Below are positions 39,759 to 49,817 of a DNA stretch of 54,224 nucleotides, in pieces (the first letter of the stretch is position 1; every line of letters starts with the position of its first letter). The DNA comes from an uncultured Eubacteriales bacterium (GTDB taxonomy: Bacteria; Bacillota; Clostridia; Oscillospirales; Oscillospiraceae): NCBI GenBank assembly GCA_900545585.1, contig UQZR01000017.1:1-54224 (forward strand), in the 5' to 3' direction. The position numbers were made by a program, and so were the translations under genes. The notes below the pieces were generated by a model. It worked only from the letters and a program-made list of their open reading frames with translations. It did no database searches and had not been told where the DNA came from.

Positions 39759-42314
39759 ATGGAACACACCGCCGAACGATATACCGACTGCTTCGAGACA
39801 TTCCTGCGGGAGCCCAATGAAGCTACGTACACTCAGGTCTGCGCGGAGCGCTACCGCCGGAAGCAGTCCGGCCAGAGCGTGGACCGCAGGGAGGAGCGCA
39901 GCCGCTTTTTCCAGCTGCTGCACGCCTACCAGCGGGAGCAGCACCCGCTGTACCTTCAGGCCATGAGCCGCACCGATGCGCGGCTCACAGGCGCCCGGGC
40001 ATCCGACACCTATGTGGACATCCTGAAGCTGAAGCGCCGCTGCCCTGACGCGGATCTGCCCGCCCTGCGGGAGGCATTTTTCCGTAACTGCGCCTTTCCG
40101 GAGATGGTGAAGGAGGACGTATACGTCAACCGTCCCCTCCGCAAGGCCGGCAAGCTCTGCGAAAAGCTGCTGAGTCCCGCCAAAAAGGTCGGAGACTTCG
40201 CCTATCACCAGTACTGGTACGGCAAACGCGGCTACTCCTCCGGTACGCTGAAGGCATGGAACAGGCAGAAGAAGGCCGACACGCTGGAGAACCCCTACGC
40301 CGAACCGCAGCTGATGCGCTGGGCCCACCGCAACGGCTTCCTCTATGACCGCATCGACCAGTACGGCCTGACCGAGGCCAACTGCGGGGATTTCGTGTCC
40401 GACCGCGACTATATTTCTCTGGGCTCCGTCAATAACAGCTATAAGAAGTGGATCGAGGACGTACCCTCCCTGCGCTACTGCCTTACCGGCGTGACGCAGT
40501 ACCTGCCGGAGATGTATTACCACGTGCTGCGCCGCGATGACAAGGCCGTGATCGTCCGGATGCCGGACTGTCCCGCGGGCTATGCCGGCGGCGATGCCCG
40601 AGAGCTGCTGCGTCTGCTGCGGGAGAAGGGCCGCCTGCTGTTCCGCCCCGCCTCCTACCACGCCGGTGCGCCGTTTTTCCGCCTGGCCTATGATGGCGTA
40701 AACTATATCATGAACCGCCGTCCCGTGACGGAGGAGGCCCTGCTGTACACCCTGCAGAACCGCCGCCATCACTACGTGCTCATGGAGCTGGTGGACATTC
40801 TGGACGCGGAGCAGGCGGTCTGCGGCGCCGACATGACGGAGCTGCGCGCCGTCATCCTCAACGAGCAGCTGACGGACCCCCGGATCGTGGACCTGCGCAT
40901 CGTCTACCGCGATGGCGATACGGTGCAGGCAGACCCCGTCACCGGTGTGTTCGATGACGACAAGCAGCTGCCCCTGTGGCAGTCGGTGTCCGCCCAGATA
41001 CGGGAGTTTTGCCTGTTCATGCCCCAGCTGGAGTACTACTCCATCCACTTCCGCATCACCGCCAAGGGCCTGTGCGTCATGAGCTGCAACCCCGCACCCG
41101 CCCTGCTGCACGATGGTACGATCGACCCGCGGGTGATGGCCTATCTCTGCCGCAAGCGGGACGAGCGCTGCTATCCCCGCCCCGTCGTCACGGTGAAGCG
41201 CATTCAGGACCGGGGCTGGAAGCTGTTCAAAAAGGTGTGCTGCCGCCCGGGCTATCGGGACTATATGCTCCACGAGTACGTCAATGGCGTTCTCGATGAC
41301 CTGCGGAACTTCCACAACACCACCCTGCGTCAAAAGCTGTGGAGCTACCGCCGCGGCTATTACTCCTTCCGCATCGACCAGTACCAGCTGACGGAGGACA
41401 ACTGGCGCGACTTCCTGTCCGACCGCGACTACCACTGGCTGTGCCCCATCAACAATCACTATCAGAAGTGGATCGACGACAAGATGACCTACCGCCACGT
41501 CATTGAACCCTTCAAGGACGCGGCGCCCCGCTACTACTACCACATCATGCAGCGCAATGGCGTCCCCTACGCCCTGCGCATGGAGGATTGCCCTGCGGAG
41601 TACCCCTCCAGCTTTGAGGGCATCGTCTCCCTGCTGGAGCACGAGGGCACGCTGGCTCTGAAGCAGAGCGCCGGCGAGCACGGCGACGGTTTCTGCAAGC
41701 TCTCCTACGCCGACGGCAAGTACTACATCAACCACGACGAGGTGGACCGCGATGCGGTGCTCACCAAGCTCCGGAGCCTGGACCGCTACTACAACGTCAC
41801 AGAGTTCCTGACCATGCACGAGGAGCTGCGCCCCCTCTACCCGGGCTCCGTCAACACCATCCGCGTCATGGTCCTGAATCCCACCGGCTGCGACCCCTAT
41901 ATCGCCAATGCCTACATGCGCATCGGCACCGGCTCCACCAAGCTCACCGATAACCTGGGGTACGGCGGCGTGTCTGCCAAGGTGGATGTGGACACCGGCC
42001 GCTTCTACGATGGCACCCAGCTGAAGAACCACGTCATCACATCCTGCCCCAACCATCCGGATACCGGTATGCTCATTGAGGGCCAGCTGCCGGAGTGGGA
42101 CAAGGTGAAGCAGACACTGACCGACATCTGCAATTACTTCGGCCAGCTGGAGTATCTGGGCTTTGACGTGGCCATCTCGTCTCAGGGCATCCGCATCCTG
42201 GAGATCAACAAATATCAGGATCTGAACCGCTGCGCCTACTATGGCGACACGATCCAGAACTACTTCAAGGACAAGATCGCCGCCAAGAACAAGCGGCTGC
42301 ACCTGCATCCATAA
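39759..42314 (+). CDS. Tandem sugar-transfer-associated ATP-grasp protein, first copy degenerate
   Basis: The 851-residue protein contains two related ATP-grasp modules. Copy B (about 537-825) keeps the ATP and metal residues: Lys635 in LALKQSAGEHGDGF, Glu682, Asp803 in LGFDVAI, and Glu815/Asn817 in ILEINKY. Copy A (about 198-450) aligns well (RIDQYGLTEANCGDFVSDRD against RIDQYQLTEDNWRDFLSDRD) but has Arg296 for the Lys, His430 for the Asp, and Ser442 for the Glu, so it should not catalyse. An N-terminal helical region (1-190) is unassigned. ATP-grasp enzymes join a carboxylate to an amine through an acyl phosphate; this family is found with sugar transferases. AGGGGG precedes 39759. Confidence 0.85.
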   Translation: MEHTAERYTDCFETFLREPNEATYTQVCAERYRRKQSGQSVDRREERSRFFQLLHAYQREQHPLYLQAMSRTDARLTGARASDTYVDILKLKRRCPDADLPALREAFFRNCAFPEMVKEDVYVNRPLRKAGKLCEKLLSPAKKVGDFAYHQYWYGKRGYSSGTLKAWNRQKKADTLENPYAEPQLMRWAHRNGFLYDRIDQYGLTEANCGDFVSDRDYISLGSVNNSYKKWIEDVPSLRYCLTGVTQYLPEMYYHVLRRDDKAVIVRMPDCPAGYAGGDARELLRLLREKGRLLFRPASYHAGAPFFRLAYDGVNYIMNRRPVTEEALLYTLQNRRHHYVLMELVDILDAEQAVCGADMTELRAVILNEQLTDPRIVDLRIVYRDGDTVQADPVTGVFDDDKQLPLWQSVSAQIREFCLFMPQLEYYSIHFRITAKGLCVMSCNPAPALLHDGTIDPRVMAYLCRKRDERCYPRPVVTVKRIQDRGWKLFKKVCCRPGYRDYMLHEYVNGVLDDLRNFHNTTLRQKLWSYRRGYYSFRIDQYQLTEDNWRDFLSDRDYHWLCPINNHYQKWIDDKMTYRHVIEPFKDAAPRYYYHIMQRNGVPYALRMEDCPAEYPSSFEGIVSLLEHEGTLALKQSAGEHGDGFCKLSYADGKYYINHDEVDRDAVLTKLRSLDRYYNVTEFLTMHEELRPLYPGSVNTIRVMVLNPTGCDPYIANAYMRIGTGSTKLTDNLGYGGVSAKVDVDTGRFYDGTQLKNHVITSCPNHPDTGMLIEGQLPEWDKVKQTLTDICNYFGQLEYLGFDVAISSQGIRILEINKYQDLNRCAYYGDTIQNYFKDKIAAKNKRLHLHP

Positions 42315-42336
42315 CGTACAAAGGAGGAGCTACCAT

Positions 42337-43416
42337 ATGAAGATCACGATTCTGGGCGCCGGCAACATGGGCTGCGCCAACGCGGCCGACCTGACACTGA
42401 AGGGCCACGAGGTAACGCTGGTCAAAACGTCCCACTCCATGCACAACGAGACGTTCAACTATGTTTGTGCCCACAACAACGAGATCACCCTCTGGCAGGA
42501 GGGCGAGGAGCAGACGGCGCGCATCCACGCCGTTACCACTGACCTGTCCTCTGTCGCCACGGCGGACCTGGTCTATATCACCACCCAGACCAACGTCCAC
42601 GAGCAGCTGATCCAGCGCATCGCGCCGCTGCTGCGGAAGGGCCAGGTGGTGCTTATCTCCCCGGGCTACTTCTCCACCGCCTACTTCCTGAGACACTGCC
42701 CCGACAAGGATCTGACCATCATCGAGGGCGAGAGCTCCACCATCGACTGCCGCGTGGACGATACCGGCTTCGTGCGGGTGGGCTTCCGCAACGTCCGCAA
42801 CCCCGTGGGTGTGTACCCCGTGGAGAACCTGCCCAAGGTCAGGGACATGCTGGAGTCCATGCAGTTCCACTATGTCTACCTGTCCTCCGTGGTGGAGGCC
42901 GCCCTGCATAACCCCAACATGATGGTCCACACAGTGGGTGCGGTGATGAGCATCCCCCGCATCGAAAAGACAAAGGGCGACTACTGCATGTACTGGGAGG
43001 TCTGGACTCCCAGCGTCTACCGCATTCTGGACCAGCTGGACAAGGAGAAGATGGACGTGCTGGAGCATCTGGGCTACGAGCGCCTGAACTACTTCGACGC
43101 CTGCAAGTACCGCAACAGCCTGGACGATTCCATCGACGCCCGCGCCGTGTTCGAGGAGTACGCCGCCTCGCCGTACCGCGCCAAGGGCCCCGTGGTGGTG
43201 GACTCCCGCTACATCTCCGAGGACGTGCCCCAGGGTCTGGTGATGCTGGAATCTCTGGGCCGGCACCTGAGCATCCCCACGCCGGTGTGTACCGCCCTCA
43301 TTGAGATCGCCTCCGCCGCACTGGGCCGCGACCTGCGGGCCGAGGGCCGCTCCATCGAGCGCCTGGGCGCGGAGAACATCCAGAAGGTCTTTGCCAACTG
43401 CCACCACACGTTCTGA
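42337..43416 (+). CDS. NAD/NADP octopine/nopaline dehydrogenase family protein
   Basis: The 359-residue protein has an N-terminal Rossmann domain (ITILGAGNMGCANAADL, GxGxxG at 7-12) and a C-terminal all-helical opine dehydrogenase domain (ALHNPNMMVHTVGAVMSIPRIE, YEYAASPYR-like region). Opine dehydrogenases reductively join an amino acid to a keto acid such as pyruvate. AAGGAGGAG lies before the start at 42337. Within a glycopolymer operon it could make an N-(carboxyalkyl) amino acid used as a substituent; that is inference. It lies between two ATP-grasp genes, with three bases to the next. Confidence 0.87.
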   Translation: MKITILGAGNMGCANAADLTLKGHEVTLVKTSHSMHNETFNYVCAHNNEITLWQEGEEQTARIHAVTTDLSSVATADLVYITTQTNVHEQLIQRIAPLLRKGQVVLISPGYFSTAYFLRHCPDKDLTIIEGESSTIDCRVDDTGFVRVGFRNVRNPVGVYPVENLPKVRDMLESMQFHYVYLSSVVEAALHNPNMMVHTVGAVMSIPRIEKTKGDYCMYWEVWTPSVYRILDQLDKEKMDVLEHLGYERLNYFDACKYRNSLDDSIDARAVFEEYAASPYRAKGPVVVDSRYISEDVPQGLVMLESLGRHLSIPTPVCTALIEIASAALGRDLRAEGRSIERLGAENIQKVFANCHHTF

Positions 43417-43419
43417 TTT

Positions 43420-44304
43420 ATGAGCTTCCTGACCCGCATTGAGGCCCGCGCCATGTACCTGCTGGCGCCCATCAGCCCCGTGCTGTGCAGCCGCTGGCGC
43501 TTCCGCCGCACCTTCGGCCGCCCGCTGGACCTCCGCACACCCCGGACGCTCAACGAAAAGCTGATGTGGCTGAAGCTGCGGCGCTACGGCAGCGACCCGC
43601 TGGTGACCCGGTGCGCCGACAAGTACGCCGTCCGCGATTATGTGGAGTCCTGCGGCTGCGGCGACATCCTCAACGAGCTGTACGGCGCGTGGGACCGCCC
43701 CCGGGACATCCCCTGGGACGCCCTGCCCCACGCCTTCGTGCTGAAATGCAACCACGGCTGCGGCTACAACATCCTCTGCCCCGACAAGTCCGCGCTGGAC
43801 AGGGAGGCCGCCGTCCGCACACTGAACAAGTGGCTGCGCCACGATTTCTGGCGGGACTTTGCGGAGCTGCAGTACCGCCCCATCCCCAAAAAGATCGTCT
43901 GCGAGCGGTTTCTGGGCCACGGCGACGACCTGCCCGACTACAAAATTTACTGCTTCCACGGCCAGCCCCGCTACATTCTGGTCTGCGAGGGCCGCAGCCA
44001 TGGCAAGCCGAAATTCTACTTCTTCGACCCCGACTGGCATTTCCTGCCCATCACCCGTGACGGGCAGGCCGCGCCGCCGGACTTCACGCTGCCCCGCCCT
44101 GCGGGACTGGCGCACATGCTGTCTGCCGCCGCCCGCCTGTCGCAGCCGTTCTCCTTCGTGCGGGTGGACCTGTACGACGTGGAGGGCCGCGTCTACTTCG
44201 GCGAGCTGACGTTCACCCCCGGCGCGGCGCTGGACGCGGCGCGCCTGCCGGAGACGGACCGCCTGTTCGGCAGCCTCCTGACCCTCCCGACGGAGCAAAC
44301 CTGA
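43420..44304 (+). CDS. TupA-like ATP-grasp protein
   Basis: The 294-residue protein follows the TupA-like ATP-grasp pattern: RTPRTLNEKLMWLKLRRY, DKYAVRDYVESCG, VLKCNHGCGYN, ERFLGHGDDLPDYKIYCFHG and the metal-binding VRVDLYDVEGRVYFGELTF. TupA was described in synthesis of teichuronopeptide, a polyglutamate-polyglucuronate wall polymer of alkaliphilic Bacillus. It therefore probably couples an amino acid to a sugar acid, or similar. It starts three bases after the dehydrogenase gene, with no strong ribosome site, so it is translationally coupled. Confidence 0.88.
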   Translation: MSFLTRIEARAMYLLAPISPVLCSRWRFRRTFGRPLDLRTPRTLNEKLMWLKLRRYGSDPLVTRCADKYAVRDYVESCGCGDILNELYGAWDRPRDIPWDALPHAFVLKCNHGCGYNILCPDKSALDREAAVRTLNKWLRHDFWRDFAELQYRPIPKKIVCERFLGHGDDLPDYKIYCFHGQPRYILVCEGRSHGKPKFYFFDPDWHFLPITRDGQAAPPDFTLPRPAGLAHMLSAAARLSQPFSFVRVDLYDVEGRVYFGELTFTPGAALDAARLPETDRLFGSLLTLPTEQT

Positions 44305-44330
44305 CGCCGCAAGGCAGAAAGGACACACTT

Positions 44331-47300
44331 ATGGCATTCTGGAACACAAAAAAGCCGCAGACGCCGCCGGAGCCGGACATCCGCATCTACGAGGCGGAGC
44401 CGCCCCATTACGAACCGGTGGAGCACCCGCCCCGCTTCCGCTACGCCCTGTCCACCGATGGGGTGTACCGCAAGCCCGCCCTCCGGCAGGACAAGGCGCT
44501 GATCTCCTGCGTGGGCGACATGCTGGCGGAGGAGAAGCTCTACAAGTCCCATCTCATCGGCGGCCGGACGGATTTCCACGACGTGTTCGCCTTCGTCCGA
44601 CCCTATTTCGCCGCCTCCGACCTCACCGTCGGCAATCTGGAGACCATGCTCTGCGCCGCCGCGCCCTACACCGGCGAGCAGTATAAGGTAGACGGCAAAT
44701 ACCACTGCAACGCGCCCCAGTCGTTTCTGGATGCGGTGCGTCAGGCGGGCTTCGACTTCCTGATGCTGGCCAATAACCACAACTTGGACTGCGGTGCCGC
44801 CGGCATTCGGGAGACGCTGAACCGCATCGATGATGCCGGCCTCATGCGCACCGGCCTGTTCGCCGGCCCGGCGGAGCGCCGCTTCGCGCTGGTGGAGGTC
44901 AACGGCATTCGCCTTGCCCTGCTGTCCTGGTCCACGTGGTATAACCGCAACGAGACCCGCCTTACCGATGAGGGCCGCCGCGCCCTGCTCAACGAGTACG
45001 CGCCGGACAGGGCGGCGTCGGACATCGCCGCGGCCCGCGCCGCCGGAGCCGAGTTTGTCCTGACCTATATCCACTGGGGCGTGGACGCGGAGTATAAGAC
45101 CGAGCCCAGCGCCTCCATGCGCCGCATGGCGCAGGAGCTGGCGGATGCCGGAGCCGATTATATTGTCGGCTCTCACACCCATTCCGTCCAGCCCCACGAC
45201 CTCATCACTGCCCGCGATGGGCGCATCGTGCCTGTGGCGTGGTCCATGGGCAACTTTGTCACCAGCGAGCTGATGTCCGTCAGCCGGTCCACCGGCATCC
45301 TGCAAATAGAGCTGACGCGGCAGAACGGCAAGGTCCGCGTGACGGGGGAGACGTTCATCCCCTGCTATATTCCTGACAGCGCCTGCGGCCTGAGCTATCC
45401 CGTTCTGCCGGAGCGCAGCATCACAGGGGAGGGAAAACAGGCCATGCAGATGAAAGAGGCCATCAAAAAAGTAAAGGGAATATTCACGAAGAACGGCAAC
45501 ATGACCGGCGAGTGGATATTGACGAAGAAGAATATCTGTGCGGCGCTGGGCCTGCCCGCCCCCGCCGCCGACGAGGTGTATACGAAGCTGAACTTCGCTA
45601 TGGACGCCCGCCCGGGCTGTGTTGCGCTGGTCAGCGACATCACATCCGATAAAAACTACCGCACACCGCGGGAGAAACTGCCCGAGCTGGCGGAAACGGC
45701 CATGCAGAAGGGCGCAAAGCTCCTGCTGGCTACGGAGCAGATTGGAGATTACCCCTGCATGGTGGTGGACGATACGTTTCAGGCGTATGCCAGAATTGTC
45801 CGCGCCTGCCGCGCCTGTTACACGCCCAAGACCATCAGCATCACCGGCAGCATCGGTAAGACCACGGCCACGGAACTGATATACACCGTGGTCAACTCCA
45901 AATTCAACACCCATCGGAATACCGGCAGCGCCAACAACTTCCGCTATTGCGGCAGTGTGGTGCAGGACCTGAAGCAGGAGCATCAGGTCTACGTGCAGGA
46001 GTTGATGGAGGGGCCGCCCTACGGCGCAGCGGCCAGCATTGCCCAGCTTGTCCGGCCCGACATTGCCGTGATGACGCTGGTGGGCACCTCCCACATGGAG
46101 ATTTTCGGTTCCCAGCAGCGCATCTGGGAGAGCTGCCTTGGCGTGCAGGAGGGCATGCCCGCCGATGGTGTGCTGATACTCAACGGCGACGATCCGTTCC
46201 AGCGGAACGCGGAGATAAAGGATCGCAAAGCCCTCTACTACGGCATCGCTGATGAGCGGGCGGACTACCGCGCCGTCAACATCAAGAATCTGGAAATGGG
46301 CATGAGCTTTGACGTGCAGCACGATGGGACAGTGACGCCGGTGGTGCTCCACTGCTTCGGTCGACATAACATTCTCTATGCGCTGGCCGCGTTCGCTGCT
46401 GGTAAGCTCATCGGCATGACGGACAAGGAGATCACCGACGGCATCGCCCGCTACCGTACCAGCGGCATCCGCCAGAATCTCGTGTCCTACGGCGGTGTTC
46501 GCCTGTATCTGGACTGCTACAACGCTTCTGTGGAATCCATGCAGAGTGCTCTGTCCACCGTTTCCGCCATCCCTGTCAGCGGTCAGGGCCGCCGTATCGC
46601 CGTGCTGGCCGACATCAAGGAGGGCGGCGCCGATGTGGTGGAGTACCACCGTCAGGTGGGCCGCGCCGCCGCTGCATCCCAGTTCAACGCCCTGTTCTGC
46701 TACGGGGACGATGCCCGCTATATTGCCGAGGAAGCCCGCACCAACGCGGCGTTGGACGTTCACTATTTTCCCACGAAGGTAGAACTGACAGATGCTCTGC
46801 GCGCTTATATCCGTGAACAAGACCTGCTTCTGTTCAAGGGAAGTCACAGCATGGAGCTGGAGGACGTGGTGGATAAACTATTCGGCACATGGTATCATGA
46901 GGAGTTCGAGCGCTACGACTTCAAGACGCGGGAGTTCAAAACAAAGGATCTGGCCTTCCGCCTCTACACCGACCACGCCGTCGTGACCAAAAAGCTCACC
47001 ACGGTGGCCGATGTGGAGATACCCGCCTGCGTGGAGGAACTTCCGGTGACGGGCATCGAGCGCAGCGTTTTCAGCGGCAGCAAGTATACGGAGTCTGTCA
47101 CCTTCCCTGATACTCTGACGAATATCCGATATTGCGCGTTCTATAAGACGAGCAAACTTGAAAACGTAAAGACCCCCCCCTCTGTCCGAATCATCGACAA
47201 CAGCGCCTTCAGCACCTGCGCGAACCTGCGCACCGTCGAGATCGCCGAGGGCTGTACGCATCTGGGCTATCGCGCCTTCGGTAACTGCAAGGCGCTGGAG

Positions 47301-47441
47301 AAGATCACGATCCCCGCCACCGTCCGCCAGATCGGCGGCGAGTGCTTCCTGAACTGCGAGAAACTGACCATCCACGGCAAGGCGGGTTCCTATGCCCAGC
47401 AGTACGCCAAGGGGCATGGTATCCCGTTCTGCGCCGAGTGA
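44331..47441 (+). CDS. CapA-MurF-leucine-rich-repeat fusion protein
   Basis: A 1036-residue, three-part protein. Residues about 55-345 are a CapA/PgsA-type metallophosphoesterase-like domain (SCVGDMLAEE, GNLET, ANNHNLD, YIHWGVD, GSHTHSVQ). Residues about 395-850 are a Mur ligase of MurF type: P-loop TGSIGKTTATE (505-515), GTSHMEIFGS, FGRHNILYALAA, and DCYNASVESMQSAL, close to the MurF DDAYNANP signature. Residues about 895-1015 are BspA-type LRR_5 repeats. There is no signal peptide or membrane helix, so it is cytosolic, unlike classic CapA. AGAAAGGA precedes 44331. With alr and ddl next, D-Ala-D-Ala is a plausible amino-acid substrate (inference). Confidence 0.87.
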   Translation: MAFWNTKKPQTPPEPDIRIYEAEPPHYEPVEHPPRFRYALSTDGVYRKPALRQDKALISCVGDMLAEEKLYKSHLIGGRTDFHDVFAFVRPYFAASDLTVGNLETMLCAAAPYTGEQYKVDGKYHCNAPQSFLDAVRQAGFDFLMLANNHNLDCGAAGIRETLNRIDDAGLMRTGLFAGPAERRFALVEVNGIRLALLSWSTWYNRNETRLTDEGRRALLNEYAPDRAASDIAAARAAGAEFVLTYIHWGVDAEYKTEPSASMRRMAQELADAGADYIVGSHTHSVQPHDLITARDGRIVPVAWSMGNFVTSELMSVSRSTGILQIELTRQNGKVRVTGETFIPCYIPDSACGLSYPVLPERSITGEGKQAMQMKEAIKKVKGIFTKNGNMTGEWILTKKNICAALGLPAPAADEVYTKLNFAMDARPGCVALVSDITSDKNYRTPREKLPELAETAMQKGAKLLLATEQIGDYPCMVVDDTFQAYARIVRACRACYTPKTISITGSIGKTTATELIYTVVNSKFNTHRNTGSANNFRYCGSVVQDLKQEHQVYVQELMEGPPYGAAASIAQLVRPDIAVMTLVGTSHMEIFGSQQRIWESCLGVQEGMPADGVLILNGDDPFQRNAEIKDRKALYYGIADERADYRAVNIKNLEMGMSFDVQHDGTVTPVVLHCFGRHNILYALAAFAAGKLIGMTDKEITDGIARYRTSGIRQNLVSYGGVRLYLDCYNASVESMQSALSTVSAIPVSGQGRRIAVLADIKEGGADVVEYHRQVGRAAAASQFNALFCYGDDARYIAEEARTNAALDVHYFPTKVELTDALRAYIREQDLLLFKGSHSMELEDVVDKLFGTWYHEEFERYDFKTREFKTKDLAFRLYTDHAVVTKKLTTVADVEIPACVEELPVTGIERSVFSGSKYTESVTFPDTLTNIRYCAFYKTSKLENVKTPPSVRIIDNSAFSTCANLRTVEIAEGCTHLGYRAFGNCKALEKITIPATVRQIGGECFLNCEKLTIHGKAGSYAQQYAKGHGIPFCAE

Positions 47442-47480
47442 TAGAATAAAACTGTTACAATGGGAAAGTAGGGGAAATGT

Positions 47481-48622
<1,142 letters not shown>

Positions 48623-48626
<4 letters not shown>

Positions 48627-48655
48627 TGGCGAGCTGATGGCAAGCTGATGGCGGT
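48623..48655 (+). repeat. Short tandem repeat between alr and ddl
   Basis: Three near-identical units of GCTGATGGC-plus-spacer (period about 11 bases) begin at the alr stop codon. Replication slippage is the simplest explanation; a function is not evident. Confidence 0.6.
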
Positions 48656-48702
48656 TTGAGGAATTTGGGAAAAGCGGAGAAAAGCAGAAAGGAAGTAACA
48701 GC

Positions 48703-49755
48703 ATGAAGATCGTAGTATTGGGCGGCGGCATCAGCACGGAGCGCAGCGTCTCGCTGGTCACGGCCACCTCCGTGTGCCGCGCCCTGCGTGACGCGGGCCA
48801 CAAGGCCATTTTTGTGGATATGTTTCTGGGGCTGGAGAACTACACCGGCCGTCTGGAGGACGCCTTCGACGCGCCGGACGGCTTCTGCGGCAGCGTCAGC
48901 ATCTCCGAGACAGCGCCGGATCTGGAGGCCGTGAAAGCCTCCCGCAGGCTGAAAAGCCCCAGCCATCTGGGCGTGGGCGTGCTGGACATCTGCGCTCTGG
49001 CTGACTGCGTGTTCCTGGGCCTCCACGGCATTGACGGCGAGGACGGCAAAATTCAGGCCGCGCTGGAGCTGTTGGGCGTGCCCTATACCGGCTCTGGCCC
49101 GCTGGGCAGCGCCATGGCCATGGACAAGGCCGTGGCCAAGCGCATCATGGAGAGCGCCGGCATCCTGACCCCCAAGTGGCGTGAGATCACCTACACCGCC
49201 GCCGATGTACCCGCCCTTGTGCAGGAGCTGCCGGTGCCCTGCGTGGTGAAGGCGGTGGACGGCGGCTCGTCCATCGGCGTCTCCCTGCCGGACACCCGGG
49301 AGCAGCTGGAGCAGGCGCTGTACGATGTCCTGCGCTACGGCCGCCGCATCGTGGTGGAGGAGAAGATCGTGGGCCGCGAGTTCACCCAGCCGGTGCTGGG
49401 CGACGACTACCTCAGCACCATCCAGATCGTGCCGCCGGAGGGCAGCACCTTCGACTACGTGGCCAAGTACCAGAGCGGCGCCGCTGCGGCCCGGGAGCTC
49501 TGCCCCGCCCCCTGCACGGAGGAGGAGCACCGCCTGCTGGGAGAGACGGCTCTGAAACTTCATCATGCACTGGGCCTGTCCGTCTACTCCCGCGCCGACT
49601 TCATTTTGGACGCGGAGGGCCGCCCCTGGTGTCTGGAGGTCAACACCCTCCCCGGCATGACCCCCAACAGCCTGATCCCCAAGGCCGCCAAGGTGGCCGG
49701 CATGACGTATCAGGAGCTTTGCGAGAAGATCGTGTCCCTGTCTCTGGAAAAATAA
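48703..49755 (+). CDS. ddl: D-alanine--D-alanine ligase
   Basis: The 350-residue ATP-grasp enzyme has GGGISTERSVSLVTA at the N-terminus, FLGLHGIDGEDGKIQAALELLG, VVKAVDGGSSIGVS (ATP-binding Lys and Gly-rich loop), SRADFILD and WCLEVNTLPGMTPNSLIPKAA (metal-binding Glu and Asn). It makes the D-Ala-D-Ala dipeptide that MurF enzymes use. AAAGGAAG precedes the start. It ends the run and is followed by a strong terminator. Sequence motifs do not suggest a D-Ala-D-Lac type, but specificity cannot be settled by eye. Confidence 0.95.
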   Translation: MKIVVLGGGISTERSVSLVTATSVCRALRDAGHKAIFVDMFLGLENYTGRLEDAFDAPDGFCGSVSISETAPDLEAVKASRRLKSPSHLGVGVLDICALADCVFLGLHGIDGEDGKIQAALELLGVPYTGSGPLGSAMAMDKAVAKRIMESAGILTPKWREITYTAADVPALVQELPVPCVVKAVDGGSSIGVSLPDTREQLEQALYDVLRYGRRIVVEEKIVGREFTQPVLGDDYLSTIQIVPPEGSTFDYVAKYQSGAAAARELCPAPCTEEEHRLLGETALKLHHALGLSVYSRADFILDAEGRPWCLEVNTLPGMTPNSLIPKAAKVAGMTYQELCEKIVSLSLEK

Positions 49756-49782
49756 GGAAAGCACAGCCCGCATCGGCTGAAG

Positions 49783-49817
49783 AAAAAAAGAGACGCCCTC
49801 TCGGGCGTCTCTTTTTT
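49783..49817. terminator. Bidirectional terminator after ddl
   Basis: Stem AGAGACGCCC, loop TCTC, complement, with A7 and T6 flanks. It lies between the convergent ddl and YjdF-like genes. Confidence 0.92.

Noticed and set aside
47456..47461. Separate promoter for alr at TACAAT
   Set aside because: No acceptable -35 sequence lies 16-18 bases upstream.
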